A stretch of DNA of 33,251 nucleotides from Acidobacteriota bacterium (GCA_024763475.1 JANTFM010000006.1:1-33251); one strand, 5' to 3'; shown: positions 1 through 8,617, numbered from the stretch's first letter. Program-made: numbers and translations. Notes: generated from the sequence alone by a model not told the origin.

Positions 1-219
1 ACGAACGAGGACCGTCGGTGGCAGGCACCTTGGGTTGAGCAATGTGGGACTCCCGGGTGGCAGGCACCTTGGGTTGAGCAATGTGGGCACACACGACGTA
101 TCCACGAACGAGGACTGTCGGTGGCAGGCACCCAGACTCCCGGGTGGCAGGCACCTTGGGTTGAGCAATGTGGGCACACACGACGTATCCACGAACGAGG
201 ACCGTCGGTGGCAGGCACC
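1..219. repeat. 87-bp tandem repeat array with GGTGGCAGGCACC cores
   Basis: Two nearly identical 77-bp blocks (56-132 and 143-219, one visible mismatch) are spaced 87 bp apart. A third, internally deleted copy starts at 17, so the array probably continues upstream of the window. The 13-bp core GGTGGCAGGCACC occurs five times (17-29, 56-68, 120-132, 143-155, 207-219). Its ends, GGTG and CACC, are complementary. Reading frames through the array only give repetitive shadow peptides, so I call no gene here. The array lies just beyond the 3' end of the permease gene at 249-938. Confidence 0.9.
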
Positions 220-248
220 CTGGATTGAGCAGCGTGGGCGCGGCGGGT

Positions 249-938
249 CTACAGCAGCCCAAACACAGACCGCAGGGTCTCGATAACTCCCGCGATGATG
301 AAGATCCCCCCGGTGAGCCAACGCGCCCATTTCTCGAAGTCGGAGAAGCGCTCAAAGGTACTGGCCACCTTCCTGGCCCCAAACGCGATCAACCCGGCGA
401 AGAGGCAGACAGGCAAGGCCGTTCCGATGCCGTAGAGCGCGGGCAGGCTGAAGACCTCCTGCCGCTTGACGGCCAAGGGGACGAGAGTCCCGAAGAAGAG
501 GGCACCGGAGACCGGGCAGAAAGCGGTCGCAAAGAGCACACCGAGTATGAAGGCCCCCCAGACACCGTGAGTGGCCGCTCGTCGGCCCAGGGCGTCGATC
601 CAAGCGGGTGGCGTCGCCGTGAATCTGAACAGACCGAGGAGGAGCATGCCGACCAGGATCAGTGTCGGACCCAGCAGCTTGTAGACGACGCCCTGCAGGA
701 CGCGGGAGAGGTCGATCGCCGAAAGGGCACTGCTCGCGAGGATCATGCCGAGCGTGAGGTAAGTGAAGGTGCGCCCCGCGGTGTAGAGCAGGCCGGCAGC
801 GAAGACCTTCCGGGGCTCGTGCAGCTTGCGCCCGATGAAGGAAATGGCCGCGATATTTGAAGTCAGGGGGCAGGGAGAAATAGACGTCAACACTCCGAGC
901 CAGAGCGCCGTACCACACGCGAAGAGTGTCTCGTCCAT
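249..938 (-). CDS. CcdA/DsbD-like membrane permease (ArsG-like candidate)
   Basis: A 229-residue integral membrane protein with about six hydrophobic segments. It resembles the CcdA/DsbD transmembrane family, which moves thiol electrons across the inner membrane. A Ser-Pro-Cys-Pro motif lies near residue 22 and a Phe-Cys-Pro-Val-Ser-Gly motif in the middle; two cysteines in such paired positions are the redox or metal-binding signature of that family. The upstream gene (951-1412) encodes a membrane-anchored thioredoxin-fold protein with a CPTC motif and ends 12 bp before this start, so the two form one transcription unit and probably a redox relay. Some relatives are annotated as ArsG-type organoarsenical efflux permeases; the sequence alone cannot separate that role from thiol transport. 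The family-level call is firm and the substrate is not. Confidence 0.75.
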   Translation of the reverse strand: MDETLFACGTALWLGVLTSISPCPLTSNIAAISFIGRKLHEPRKVFAAGLLYTAGRTFTYLTLGMILASSALSAIDLSRVLQGVVYKLLGPTLILVGMLLLGLFRFTATPPAWIDALGRRAATHGVWGAFILGVLFATAFCPVSGALFFGTLVPLAVKRQEVFSLPALYGIGTALPVCLFAGLIAFGARKVASTFERFSDFEKWARWLTGGIFIIAGVIETLRSVFGLL

Positions 939-950
939 GCCGTCCGACGA

Positions 951-1412
951 CTAGCCGGTGCCCGCAAGGAAGGCCGCCGTCTGCCGGCGGATGTACTCCC
1001 GAAGGGCATCCTCGTCCTTCGAGAGGGTCCAGACCTTATCGAGACGCTGCCAACGCAGCGTTTCGTCGCCCTTGACTTCCGCCAGTACGAGAGTCCGGGT
1101 CGTCATCTCGAAGTCGGCGAAGTAGTGCTTGTTCTCCGGAACTTCGATGTTGACCGGCGCCCAGATCAAAGTGCCGCTCGCGAGTGCATCGCCAAACGAC
1201 TCCTCGAGGACGGCGCTGCTGGCATGCTCGATCTTCTTGCAGGTCGGGCAGCGCGACGTGGCGTGGAAGTAGTATGCAACGACCCGATCGCCGTGTCCCG
1301 GCGCAACGGATGGGGCGACCTCTCCCCCGCTCATACCCTGGTAAACGATGGCGGAAACCGCCACCACCAGGAAAAGACCCAACAGCACGGCCACCAATGC
1401 CTTCACGCTCAT
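951..1412 (-). CDS. Membrane-anchored thioredoxin-fold protein, CPTC motif
   Basis: I place the start at the ATG ending at 1412, where GGAG precedes the codon by about 7 bases. The longer open frame to 1496 has no such site. The 153-residue product begins with a single hydrophobic segment (residues about 4-22, an uncleaved anchor or signal peptide). A thioredoxin-like core follows, with Arg-Cys-Pro-Thr-Cys-Lys-Lys in the position of the CXXC active site after a Tyr-Tyr-Phe-His strand. The domain should face the periplasm. The next gene downstream is a CcdA-like permease 12 bp away, so this is probably its soluble thiol partner, passing electrons to or from the permease, or a metalloid chaperone if the pair is arsenical-related. 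The exact substrate cannot be read from the sequence. Confidence 0.75.
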   Translation of the reverse strand: MSVKALVAVLLGLFLVVAVSAIVYQGMSGGEVAPSVAPGHGDRVVAYYFHATSRCPTCKKIEHASSAVLEESFGDALASGTLIWAPVNIEVPENKHYFADFEMTTRTLVLAEVKGDETLRWQRLDKVWTLSKDEDALREYIRRQTAAFLAGTG

Positions 1413-1546
1413 TTCACGCTCCGTAAATCCGAGTTCAGATCGGTATGATACACGCGGCACGAAGGACGAGGAAGCGGAACAATCGGAAGACCACAAACAG
1501 CCTTGCCGGCCACAGCTCGTGGACTATGAAGCCAACTCCTCCACCG

Positions 1547-1821
1547 TGGAGCGAAGCATGTTGCATGCGGCTGATTCACCCGGAAGATCCTCTCGCGCAG
1601 CGTAGTTCAAATAAATACGGACACTAGCGGAACGACATCTTCGACGAGACGGGAGTGCAACAATCTTCGCTCCAGGGCGCAACCCATCCACCGTGGAGCG
1701 AAGAATGTTGCATGCGGCTGATTCCGTCAGAAGATCCTCTCGCGCAGCGTAGTTCAAATAAATACGGACACTAGCGGAACAACATCTTCGACGAGACGGG
1801 GGCGCAACAATCTTCGCTCCA
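1547..1821. repeat. Two tandem MITE-like inverted-repeat elements
   Basis: Two about 128-bp elements (1547-1674 and 1694-1821) repeat with a period of 147 bp and differ at only a few positions. Each is bounded by inverted ends: the left end TGGAGCGAAG...GTTGCA (1547-1565, 1694-1712) is matched by the reverse complement at 1656-1674 and about 1803-1821. No reading frame inside is convincing. The layout suggests a duplicated miniature inverted-repeat element or a REP-type unit. It lies between the 3' end of the NSS transporter and the 5' region of the thioredoxin-fold gene and could also act as a transcriptional barrier. Confidence 0.85.
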
Positions 1822-1843
1822 GGGCGCTATTCATCCCGTTGAC

Positions 1844-3175
1844 TCAGGTGCTGATCCCGAGGATAACCGCCACGATGACGACGACGATCGCTAAGGGGCA
1901 CACGTAGCGGATCAGGAAGGCCCAGAGGCGGCCGAAGGGCATCGGCCGACCACCCTCGATCTCGGCCAGCGCCGGACGAACACCCCACTTCCAACCAACG
2001 AAAAGCGAGATGAGGAGCGCGCCAATGCTCAGGGCGTACTTCCCGAAGATCGTGTTCTGCAGAGCGAGGAAGGAGACGTTCGTCGCCGAGGGGATCGAGA
2101 GCAGGAAGCAAGCGAAGCTCACCACCCAGGTTGATCTCTCGCGAGTCCAACCCTGCTCGTCGACGAAGTACGACACGACGACCTCAAGCAGGCTGATCGT
2201 GGAGGTCAACGCGGCGATGCCGAGCAGGACGTAGAAAGCCACCGCGAACAGAAAGCCCGCGGGTAGCTCGTGGAAGATCGTCGGCAGGACGGTAAAGACC
2301 AGCCCCTCGCCACCAGTAACCTGTGCGCCACCGCCCTTGGCGAAGAGTGCCGGGAAGATGATCAGCCCCGCCAGCATGGCGATCAGCGTATCGAAGAAGG
2401 CCACTGCGACGGCGGCTCCGGGAAGGCGGGCCTCTTTGCCCACGTAGGACCCGTAGGTGATCATCGCGCCCATGCCGAGACTCAGGCTGAAGAACGCCTG
2501 GCCGAGGGCTCCCGCAACGACGGGTATCGTCAGCTTCGACAAGTCCACCGCGAACAGGAAGTACAGCCCGGCGCTCGCGCCTTCGAGCGTGACCGAACGA
2601 ATCGCGAGGCCCACCAGGAGTACGAAGAAGATCGGCATCAGGATCTTCGAAGCCCGTTCGATCCCACCCTGGATACCGCCACGCACGACGAGCGCGGTGA
2701 GCAGCAGGAAGCCGCCGGTCAAGCCGATCGACAAACCCTTCGAGGTGATGAGTGCCGTGAACTGTTCGCTGCTCGTCGCGATGTCCATCCCGGCGGAGAA
2801 GTGCCCCGCGAGCGCCTTGCCGAGGTACCCGAGAACCCAGCCTGCCACGACACTGTAGAAGGCCAGGATGGCGAAACCGGTGAAGACGCCGAGCCCTCCG
2901 ACGAACTTCCACAGGCTTTCAGGGGCCAGGGCCTTGAACGCACCGACGGGGCTCTTACCCGTAGCCCGCCCGATGGCCAACTCGGCGAAGAGCGCCGGCA
3001 AACACAGAAACACGACGAAAATCAGGTACACCAGGATGAACGCAGCGCCACCGTTCTCCCCGGCCGTGTAGGGGAAACGCCAGATGTTCCCCAGCCCGAT
3101 GGCCGACCCGGCCGCAGCCAGAATGAATCCCATGCGGGAGGTAAACCCCCCTCTCTGCTGTTCCTTTAGTGCCAC
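1844..3175 (-). CDS. Sodium-dependent transporter of the NSS (SNF) family
   Basis: This 443-residue protein belongs to the neurotransmitter:sodium symporter family, which imports amino acids or related amines with Na+ across the inner membrane. The diagnostic TM1 stretch Gly-Ser-Ala-Ile-Gly-Leu-Gly-Asn-Ile-Trp-Arg-Phe-Pro-Tyr lies near residue 25, and about 11-12 hydrophobic segments follow, the normal size for bacterial members. I chose the GTG at 3175 because GAGGG precedes it by about 8 bases and the hydrophobic core starts shortly after; the open frame to 3262 adds a non-homologous-looking tail. The gene is divergent from the ClC gene, with its own promoter match at 3207-3236. Transported substrate unknown. 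Confidence 0.92.
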   Translation of the reverse strand: MALKEQQRGGFTSRMGFILAAAGSAIGLGNIWRFPYTAGENGGAAFILVYLIFVVFLCLPALFAELAIGRATGKSPVGAFKALAPESLWKFVGGLGVFTGFAILAFYSVVAGWVLGYLGKALAGHFSAGMDIATSSEQFTALITSKGLSIGLTGGFLLLTALVVRGGIQGGIERASKILMPIFFVLLVGLAIRSVTLEGASAGLYFLFAVDLSKLTIPVVAGALGQAFFSLSLGMGAMITYGSYVGKEARLPGAAVAVAFFDTLIAMLAGLIIFPALFAKGGGAQVTGGEGLVFTVLPTIFHELPAGFLFAVAFYVLLGIAALTSTISLLEVVVSYFVDEQGWTRERSTWVVSFACFLLSIPSATNVSFLALQNTIFGKYALSIGALLISLFVGWKWGVRPALAEIEGGRPMPFGRLWAFLIRYVCPLAIVVVIVAVILGIST

Positions 3176-3206
3176 GTGCCAGCCCTCACAGTCAACGGAA
3201 GCCGCG

Positions 3207-3236
3207 ATTATCGACTGCCATGGTGTCCTTGGGCAA
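3207..3236 (-). promoter_or_regulatory. Sigma-70 promoter for the NSS transporter
   Basis: On the minus strand a TTGCCC -35 box (3231-3236, 4/6) and a GATAAT -10 box (3207-3212, 5/6) are separated by 18 bp. The predicted transcript start near 3200 lies about 25 bases before the GTG start at 3175, a normal leader length. Confidence 0.55.
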
Positions 3237-3381
3237 GACCCCCCCTTTTTCCGGAATGGCACCGAACTAACCTATGATATGCAGCGCAGGAACAGGAACG
3301 TGACACTCCGCCGGTTCCGGCCGGTGGGTCGTCGCGACGGTTCTAGGCAAGGACTCATAAGCTTGCCGAAGGAGGAGTCGG

Positions 3382-5469
3382 GTGCGGGAGCAGGTGGCAG
3401 GCGAACGAGAGAAGGCCACTGAGAAGTCCGGGATTGGCAGGGCGTCTGGTTGGTTTAGCCACTGGCACTCTCGTCTAAAGCACACCGAGCATGTCTACAT
3501 GGTCCTGCTCGCCCTCATCATCGGGCTTCTGGCCGGCCTTTGCGCCGTAGGCTTCCGGGAGTTCATCGGGCTGACGCAGACGCTGCTTTGGCAAACACAC
3601 CGTCCCTCCTTGGCCTTCTTCCACGGTCTTCCCGCCTGGTGGTTGCTCGCCATACCAGCGGCAGGCGGATTGGTCGTGGGCCTGATTATCCGCGTCTTCG
3701 CGCCGGAGGCGAAGGGGCATGGCGTCCCCGAAGTCATGGAGGCGGTGGCCCTGAAAGGCGGGCGGATCCGCGCGCGCATCGTGGCCGCTAAGATGGCGGC
3801 CTCAGGAATCTGCATCGCCTCGGGAGGATCGGTTGGCCGGGAGGGGCCGATCGTCCAGATCGGTTCCTCGCTCGGCTCTGCGATCGGACAATGGCTCGGG
3901 CTCGGAGAACGGCGGCTCAGGACCCTGGTCGGCTGTGGAGCGGCTGCGGGCATCGCCGCCACCTTCAACGCCCCGATCGCGGGAGCCCTCTTCGCCGTCG
4001 AGGTCATCCTCGGCGACTTCGCCGTCGGTCAGTTCTCACCAATGGTCATCTCTTCCGTGGCAGCGACCGTCGTGGGAAGGCATTTCCTCGGCGATACGCC
4101 CGCCTTCGAGATCCCTTCCTACAGCCTGATCCACCCCGGCGAGCTCTTCGTCTACGCCGTGCTCGGACTCATCGCCGGCCTCGCCGCACTCGCGTTCATC
4201 CGAGCACTCTACGCCACCGAGGATCTCTTCGACATGATCCGCCTTCCCGGGCCGGTCAAGACGGCCTTCGGCGGCCTGATCATCGGGTTTATCGCCCTCG
4301 AGTTCCCCCAGATCATGGGCGTCGGCTACGAGGCGATCGACGGCGCCCTGCGCGGAGAAATCGCCATCAGCATCATGCTTGTCCTGGTGCTGATGAAAAT
4401 CCTCGCGGTCTCGGTCACGATCGGCTCCGGGGGCTCCGGCGGTATCTTCGCGCCCTCCCTGTTTATCGGAGCCATGCTCGGGGGCGGCATCGGCACCCTC
4501 GCCAACTTAGCCTGGCCTGGCAGCATCGCAAGCCCGGGAGCCTACGCTCTCGTCGGAATGGGTGCGGTGCTTGCTTCCGCAACGCACGCACCGATCACCG
4601 CGATCCTGATCATCTTCGAGCTGACTTCGGACTACGAGATCATTCTACCGCTGATGATCAGCTGTATTCTCGCAACCCTGGTCGCGACGCAACTCCAGCG
4701 CTCATCGATCTACACGTTGAAGCTACTCCGGCGCGGCATCGACCTTTGGGGTGGCCAGAGCATCGACGTACTGGAACATCTCACGGCCCAGCATGTCATG
4801 CGGCCGAACTTTGCTTCGGTCTCTCCGGACGATCCGCTGATGCCGGTGATCACCCGTTTCATGGAGAACCCGGGCACAACCCTCTTCGTCGTCGACCACG
4901 ATGACACGCTCAAGGGCGTCGTGACGATCAACGAGATCCGGCCGATCCTGGCGGATCTCGACGCTCTGCAGCCGATCCTGATCGCCAGCGACTTGATGCG
5001 CACGAAGGAGTTCCCGATCTTTCACCCGGACGATCCCCTGGGCGAGGTCATGCAGCGCTTCGGCAACTACCGCTTCGACGCGCCCGTAATCGAGGATGGC
5101 CGTATGTGCTACGCGATTCATCCGGAGGACGTCATCCGCCGCTACAACGCCGAGTTGCTGCGAAGGGACATGGCCTCCGGCATGTCAAGCTCGCTCTCCG
5201 ATCGAGATCGGCTCCATACCATTCCGGGCGTGGAAGGCATGAGCATGGCGGAAGTTCCCGTTCCGGCCAGCTTCGCCGGAAGGACCATTGAGGAACTCGC
5301 CATCCGCCGCCGGCACAACGTGACCATCCTGCTGGTCAAGCGCCGCAACGAAGCGAGCCAGGAAGTCGTCAACAAGCTGCCCACGGCACATTTCGTCTTC
5401 GAGGAGGGCGATGTGCTCCTCGTCATGGGCGAAGATCGTCATCTCCTTGACTTCGAGCGAGGCGGCTGA
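3382..5469 (+). CDS. ClC-type chloride/anion transporter with CBS pair and RCK_C domain
   Basis: A 695-residue ClC-family protein. The GTG start follows AAGGAGGAG at a suitable distance. The selectivity signatures are intact: Gly-Ser-Val-Gly-Arg-Glu-Gly-Pro (gating Glu at 154), Gly-Ser-Gly-Gly-Ile-Phe-Ala-Pro (residues 351-358), and a Ser-Asp-Tyr segment whose Tyr 418 matches the chloride-coordinating Tyr of E. coli ClcA. The residue matching the E. coli proton glutamate (Glu203) is Val 208, in Phe-Ala-Val-Glu-Val-Ile, which may alter proton coupling. After about residue 465 come two CBS domains (about 472-530, 535-592) and a TrkA-C/RCK_C-like domain (about 605-690), suggesting control by a nucleotide or other ligand. 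It is convergent with the crcB operon. Chloride is the default substrate. Confidence 0.92.
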   Translation: MREQVAGEREKATEKSGIGRASGWFSHWHSRLKHTEHVYMVLLALIIGLLAGLCAVGFREFIGLTQTLLWQTHRPSLAFFHGLPAWWLLAIPAAGGLVVGLIIRVFAPEAKGHGVPEVMEAVALKGGRIRARIVAAKMAASGICIASGGSVGREGPIVQIGSSLGSAIGQWLGLGERRLRTLVGCGAAAGIAATFNAPIAGALFAVEVILGDFAVGQFSPMVISSVAATVVGRHFLGDTPAFEIPSYSLIHPGELFVYAVLGLIAGLAALAFIRALYATEDLFDMIRLPGPVKTAFGGLIIGFIALEFPQIMGVGYEAIDGALRGEIAISIMLVLVLMKILAVSVTIGSGGSGGIFAPSLFIGAMLGGGIGTLANLAWPGSIASPGAYALVGMGAVLASATHAPITAILIIFELTSDYEIILPLMISCILATLVATQLQRSSIYTLKLLRRGIDLWGGQSIDVLEHLTAQHVMRPNFASVSPDDPLMPVITRFMENPGTTLFVVDHDDTLKGVVTINEIRPILADLDALQPILIASDLMRTKEFPIFHPDDPLGEVMQRFGNYRFDAPVIEDGRMCYAIHPEDVIRRYNAELLRRDMASGMSSSLSDRDRLHTIPGVEGMSMAEVPVPASFAGRTIEELAIRRRHNVTILLVKRRNEASQEVVNKLPTAHFVFEEGDVLLVMGEDRHLLDFERGG

Positions 5470-5567
5470 CGATCGACTCGGCAGCTCGTGATCATCGCCG
5501 AGAGAACAGCATCACCCAGGACGACAACATCCGCTCAAAAGGAATCGGTCACCGGAGCTCAGAGCGC

Positions 5568-5897
5568 TCAGCACCGACTGAACGAGCGATAGCGAACCCG
5601 CTCGAGTGTCACTAGACCATCTTCGATCACGCCTTCGAGACTGGGCAGGAAGGCATGGATCCGCTCCTCGTCGTCGACGATCTCGACGACCAGCGGCAGG
5701 TCTTCGGAGAGTCGGAGGATTTTCGCACTGTGGAGCTCCTGGCGGCATCCGTATCCCAAGAGTCCACGGAGCACCGTCGCGCCGGACAGGCCCTCGCCAA
5801 GCGCAGCCTGGGCGATCCACTCGTAGAGAGGACGACCATCGTGCTTTTCCGTCTCCGAGAGGAAGATCCGCAGCAGCAAACCTTGTTTCATTTCCAT
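5568..5897 (-). CDS. DUF190 family protein, CrcB-associated
   Basis: The start is the ATG at 5897, preceded by GGAGG about 7 bases upstream; the longer frame to 5987 would translate a repeat-containing spacer. The 109-residue soluble protein matches the DUF190 family, a small PII-like ferredoxin-fold family often encoded beside crcB and other membrane channels. It opens with Gln-Gly-Leu-Leu-Leu-Arg-Ile-Phe and carries a central Gly-Tyr-Gly segment, typical of the family. Position as the last gene of the crcB operon supports a regulatory or accessory role for the fluoride channel. The biochemical function of DUF190 is not established. Confidence 0.85.
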   Translation of the reverse strand: MEMKQGLLLRIFLSETEKHDGRPLYEWIAQAALGEGLSGATVLRGLLGYGCRQELHSAKILRLSEDLPLVVEIVDDEERIHAFLPSLEGVIEDGLVTLERVRYRSFSRC

Positions 5898-5958
5898 GGA
5901 TGATCCTCCGTAAGCACTGCCAGCCACTGCGATCCAACCGGGGGCGGCCGCAGCTGTT

Positions 5959-5990
5959 GCCGGCACCTTCCCGTTGGGGGCCGGCACCTT
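5959..5990. repeat. Two GCCGGCACCTT repeats between crcB and the DUF190 gene
   Basis: GCCGGCACCTT occurs at 5959-5969 and again at 5980-5990, 21 bp apart, in the short spacer between crcB and the DUF190 gene. The half-site GGCACC is shared with the palindrome arrays at 17-219 and 11098-11435, so this may be another member of the same dispersed repeat family. Confidence 0.6.
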
Positions 5991-6362
5991 TCAGTAGCGT
6001 GCGATGGCGAACCCGGTCCATGCGGCGACCAGGCCCATAGTCAGCTGCAAGGCAACATTGCCGAAGGCGGTGGCCAGCTGCCCGTCGCGCAGAAGTTGCA
6101 GCGTCTCGAAACCGAAACTCGAGAAGGTCGTGAACCCGCCGAGAACGCCGATCATCAGGAAGGTGCGGGTGTCGGCGGTCAGCAGCCCGCGCTCTTCGGA
6201 CAACCCGCCGAGAATGCCGATCGCGAAGCAGCCGAGGACATTCACGACCAAAGTGCCCCAGGGAAAACCGGCAGGCAGGAAGCGATGCACCACACCACTG
6301 AGCGCATAGCGACCCGCCGAGCCGATGAAACCGCCGATCCCTGCGAGGATCCACTGGGGCAT
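5991..6362 (-). CDS. crcB: Fluoride ion channel CrcB/Fluc
   Basis: A 123-residue, four-helix inner-membrane protein of the CrcB/Fluc family, which exports fluoride as a dual-topology dimer. Recognisable parts are Gly-Ala/Ser-Gly-Arg-Tyr near residue 17, Gly-Thr-Leu-Val-Val-Asn near residue 36, and Gly-Gly-Phe-Thr-Thr-Phe-Ser-Ser-Phe near residue 75, which contains the conserved phenylalanines and Na+/fluoride-lining residues. Length is typical. The start overlaps the stop of the upstream propeller gene by one base (TGATG), so translation is probably coupled. A DUF190 gene follows. I see no fluoride riboswitch in front, consistent with its position inside an operon. Confidence 0.93.
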   Translation of the reverse strand: MPQWILAGIGGFIGSAGRYALSGVVHRFLPAGFPWGTLVVNVLGCFAIGILGGLSEERGLLTADTRTFLMIGVLGGFTTFSSFGFETLQLLRDGQLATAFGNVALQLTMGLVAAWTGFAIARY

Positions 6363-8617
6363 CAGTCGCTTCTTCCTGTCGTGACGTTTCCTGCGGCATC
6401 CACGACCCGCACGATGGCCATCTTCGTGGCCAGGGAGGCTTCGATCTCCGCGTGGAAGATCTCCTTCTGCCCATCAACAATCCCATCATCAGCCGACATT
6501 TCGATCCAGTGACCCTCGGCGTCAAGATACTCCGCTCGCGAGAGTCTGCCGCCGGGGTCACTGGCGTGAAGCGCGAGACGCGCCCCGCCCGCGGCCGTTT
6601 CATAGTCCAGGCTGTCGATCAAGGGGACGCTGTGGTCCACGCGGACCCTACTCGAGATCTCCCGCGCCTCGAGCCCTTCGCCCGCAACATTCGAGGACGC
6701 GTCATCTACAGAGACCCGAAAGCGGTAAACACCGTCAACGAGCATGCGGGAATCGAAGGAGAAGAACTTCTGCGTGAGCTCCTCAGCAAGTGTGAGCCAG
6801 TTCTCGCAGGGCTCGCCGCGATCGAGACAGTATTCGACGCCGTAGGCCAGCCGGTCCTTGTCCGGGTCCTCAGCCTTCCAGGTCAGGGTCAGCGCGCCGG
6901 GCTCGTAGACCTTCTTGGAGCGCCACACCGTGCTCTTTCCCTTGATCACCCGCAGAACCTCCTTCGATCGCGGCATGGGCACGACCGGGACATCCCCGGC
7001 GGTCATCGCGGGCGGGGGCAGCGGCCGGAAGGACACGCCAGCCGGCTCCATGTGGATGGCGCCCACGCGCGGAGGACGATTCCGAGACCGGTAGCGTGCC
7101 TCGAGCGCCTGGATCGTGTATTCGCGGGCTCGCGAAGCCGCCATCTCCACCTTCACCTGGAGGAAGCGGGCCTCGGGCAAGCTCATCGCTCCGCCCGCAC
7201 CCCCAGGGAGGCCGATGGCGTCCGTGACTTCGCGCCAGGAGCTCCAACCGTCTCCCGGCTCCGAGGTATTTCCACTGCGGGCGTAGATCTTCGAGGAGGA
7301 CGCAGCACTCTTGGGCGCGACCGCGGCCAGGCGCCCAAAGCGCGACAGGCTCCCCGTATCGAGAACGTCGGAGATCCAGCGCGAGCGGCTCGCAGCCTTT
7401 GCCGTGTAGAGCGCCGCCGCGGGCGGGTTGCTCGACGCCGCCAGGACGCGGCCATCATGAACACACAGCGCACTAACGCTCTTCGCAGCAGGGATCTCGT
7501 CGAACCAACCGTCTCGGCCATCTTCGTCGAAGAGCCAAATCCGCGCAGGAGTACCTGTCGCCATCAGGAGCCCCGCCCCGGGCAAGAACTCGAGATCGAG
7601 AGGCGTCTCCTTGCTGTCCTTCCACACCGTAACTGGCTGCCCGGAGGAGCCAATTCGCAGCAGCGCTCCTCCACCGCCAGGCATCGTCCCGCCCGCGCTC
7701 ACCTTCGATTTGCTCTTCTTGCCCTCCTTGGCGGCATCCGCACCGGGACCCTCCGCGTTCGCCCGGACGGTGATCGTCGTATGAGCACCTTTCCTGGCCT
7801 TCTCTTCTTCTCGAGGTCGCTCGCCCGTGCCACCGGACTCCGCCTTTCCCGGGGAGCCCGAGAGGGCAGCCCAGAGAGTCCCTTTGTCATCGACCAGCAC
7901 ATCGACAACCTCTGTCCGGTCGGAATCCCACAGGACGAACGCGTTGCCGTTGCCATCGAGTTCAGCAATCCAGCCGGAGCCCGCCGTTCCGGCCAGGATC
8001 TTTCCCTCCCGCAGCCCCAGGCAGCGCACATGGGGATCGAGAGTCTGCCACAGACGAGTGCTGCGACCGCTCTTGGGATCGACGCGCAGAACCTCTCCCG
8101 GCAGTCCGGTCGCAACAGCGAGATCCCCATCTTCCAGGACGAGGAGGTCCCAGATATACGTCGCCTCCGGCCGGAAGATCTCCTCGCTCGTTCCGCGCCG
8201 AACATCGATCCGGTACACGGCGCCCTTGGGGCCCGTCGCGGCATAGATCACGCCACGTTCACCGGCGGCCAGCGCGAGCACCTCGCCCTGGTCTGCGAGA
8301 GCAAAGCTGACGGGCTCGGCGCTTCCGGCCTCGAGCATGAGCACTCCGGCTCCGTCCCCGGCAGCCACGAAGTAGTGATCGTGCGCGATGAGGGCATCCC
8401 AGAGAACGGGGACCGGGGGCGTCGGAAGCCCGATCCTCTCGGCACCGGGCTGCAACCCCCCGTGGGGTGCCGCGATCATGTCCTCGAAGCTGCCCACCAG
8501 GAAGGTGCGCCCCTCGCGAGTCCAGGTTTCGGTTTCCACACCCAAGACGGCCGACGGCAGAACCCAGCAGAACAGACTCGTCGCGCAAAGAAGGGTAACG
8601 GTAAGTGAAGATCTCAT
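6362..8617 (-). CDS. Secreted beta-propeller protein with C-terminal Ig/FnIII-like region
   Basis: The ATG at 8617 is preceded by GGAG about 8 bases upstream, and its first bases overlap the TGA of the upstream S55 gene (ATGA). The 751-residue product starts with a signal peptide (residues about 1-26, ending near Val-Leu-Gly). Repeated strands of the type Gly-x-Ile-Tyr-Ala-Ala-Thr-Gly and Gly-Leu-Pro-Gly-Glu-Val-Leu-Arg fill residues about 45-420 and indicate a seven-bladed-type propeller. It is interrupted by a Lys/Glu/Gly-rich low-complexity insert (about 270-325). The C-terminal third reads as Ig- or FnIII-like strands with an Asp-Pro-Asp-Lys-Asp segment that could bind calcium. It probably acts outside the inner membrane with the S55 protein encoded just upstream. 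Exact role unknown. Confidence 0.8.
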   Translation of the reverse strand: MRSSLTVTLLCATSLFCWVLPSAVLGVETETWTREGRTFLVGSFEDMIAAPHGGLQPGAERIGLPTPPVPVLWDALIAHDHYFVAAGDGAGVLMLEAGSAEPVSFALADQGEVLALAAGERGVIYAATGPKGAVYRIDVRRGTSEEIFRPEATYIWDLLVLEDGDLAVATGLPGEVLRVDPKSGRSTRLWQTLDPHVRCLGLREGKILAGTAGSGWIAELDGNGNAFVLWDSDRTEVVDVLVDDKGTLWAALSGSPGKAESGGTGERPREEEKARKGAHTTITVRANAEGPGADAAKEGKKSKSKVSAGGTMPGGGGALLRIGSSGQPVTVWKDSKETPLDLEFLPGAGLLMATGTPARIWLFDEDGRDGWFDEIPAAKSVSALCVHDGRVLAASSNPPAAALYTAKAASRSRWISDVLDTGSLSRFGRLAAVAPKSAASSSKIYARSGNTSEPGDGWSSWREVTDAIGLPGGAGGAMSLPEARFLQVKVEMAASRAREYTIQALEARYRSRNRPPRVGAIHMEPAGVSFRPLPPPAMTAGDVPVVPMPRSKEVLRVIKGKSTVWRSKKVYEPGALTLTWKAEDPDKDRLAYGVEYCLDRGEPCENWLTLAEELTQKFFSFDSRMLVDGVYRFRVSVDDASSNVAGEGLEAREISSRVRVDHSVPLIDSLDYETAAGGARLALHASDPGGRLSRAEYLDAEGHWIEMSADDGIVDGQKEIFHAEIEASLATKMAIVRVVDAAGNVTTGRSD

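Noticed and set aside
1-219. CRISPR-like short repeats
   Set aside because: The stretches between cores are themselves repeated rather than unique spacers, so the array is a tandem repeat, not a CRISPR.
35-286. 83-residue frame over the left repeat array
   Set aside because: The peptide simply mirrors the tandem repeat and has no domain.
5991-6400. Fluoride riboswitch in front of crcB
   Set aside because: crcB is inside an operon with a one-base overlap to the previous gene, and the riboswitch core was not seen.
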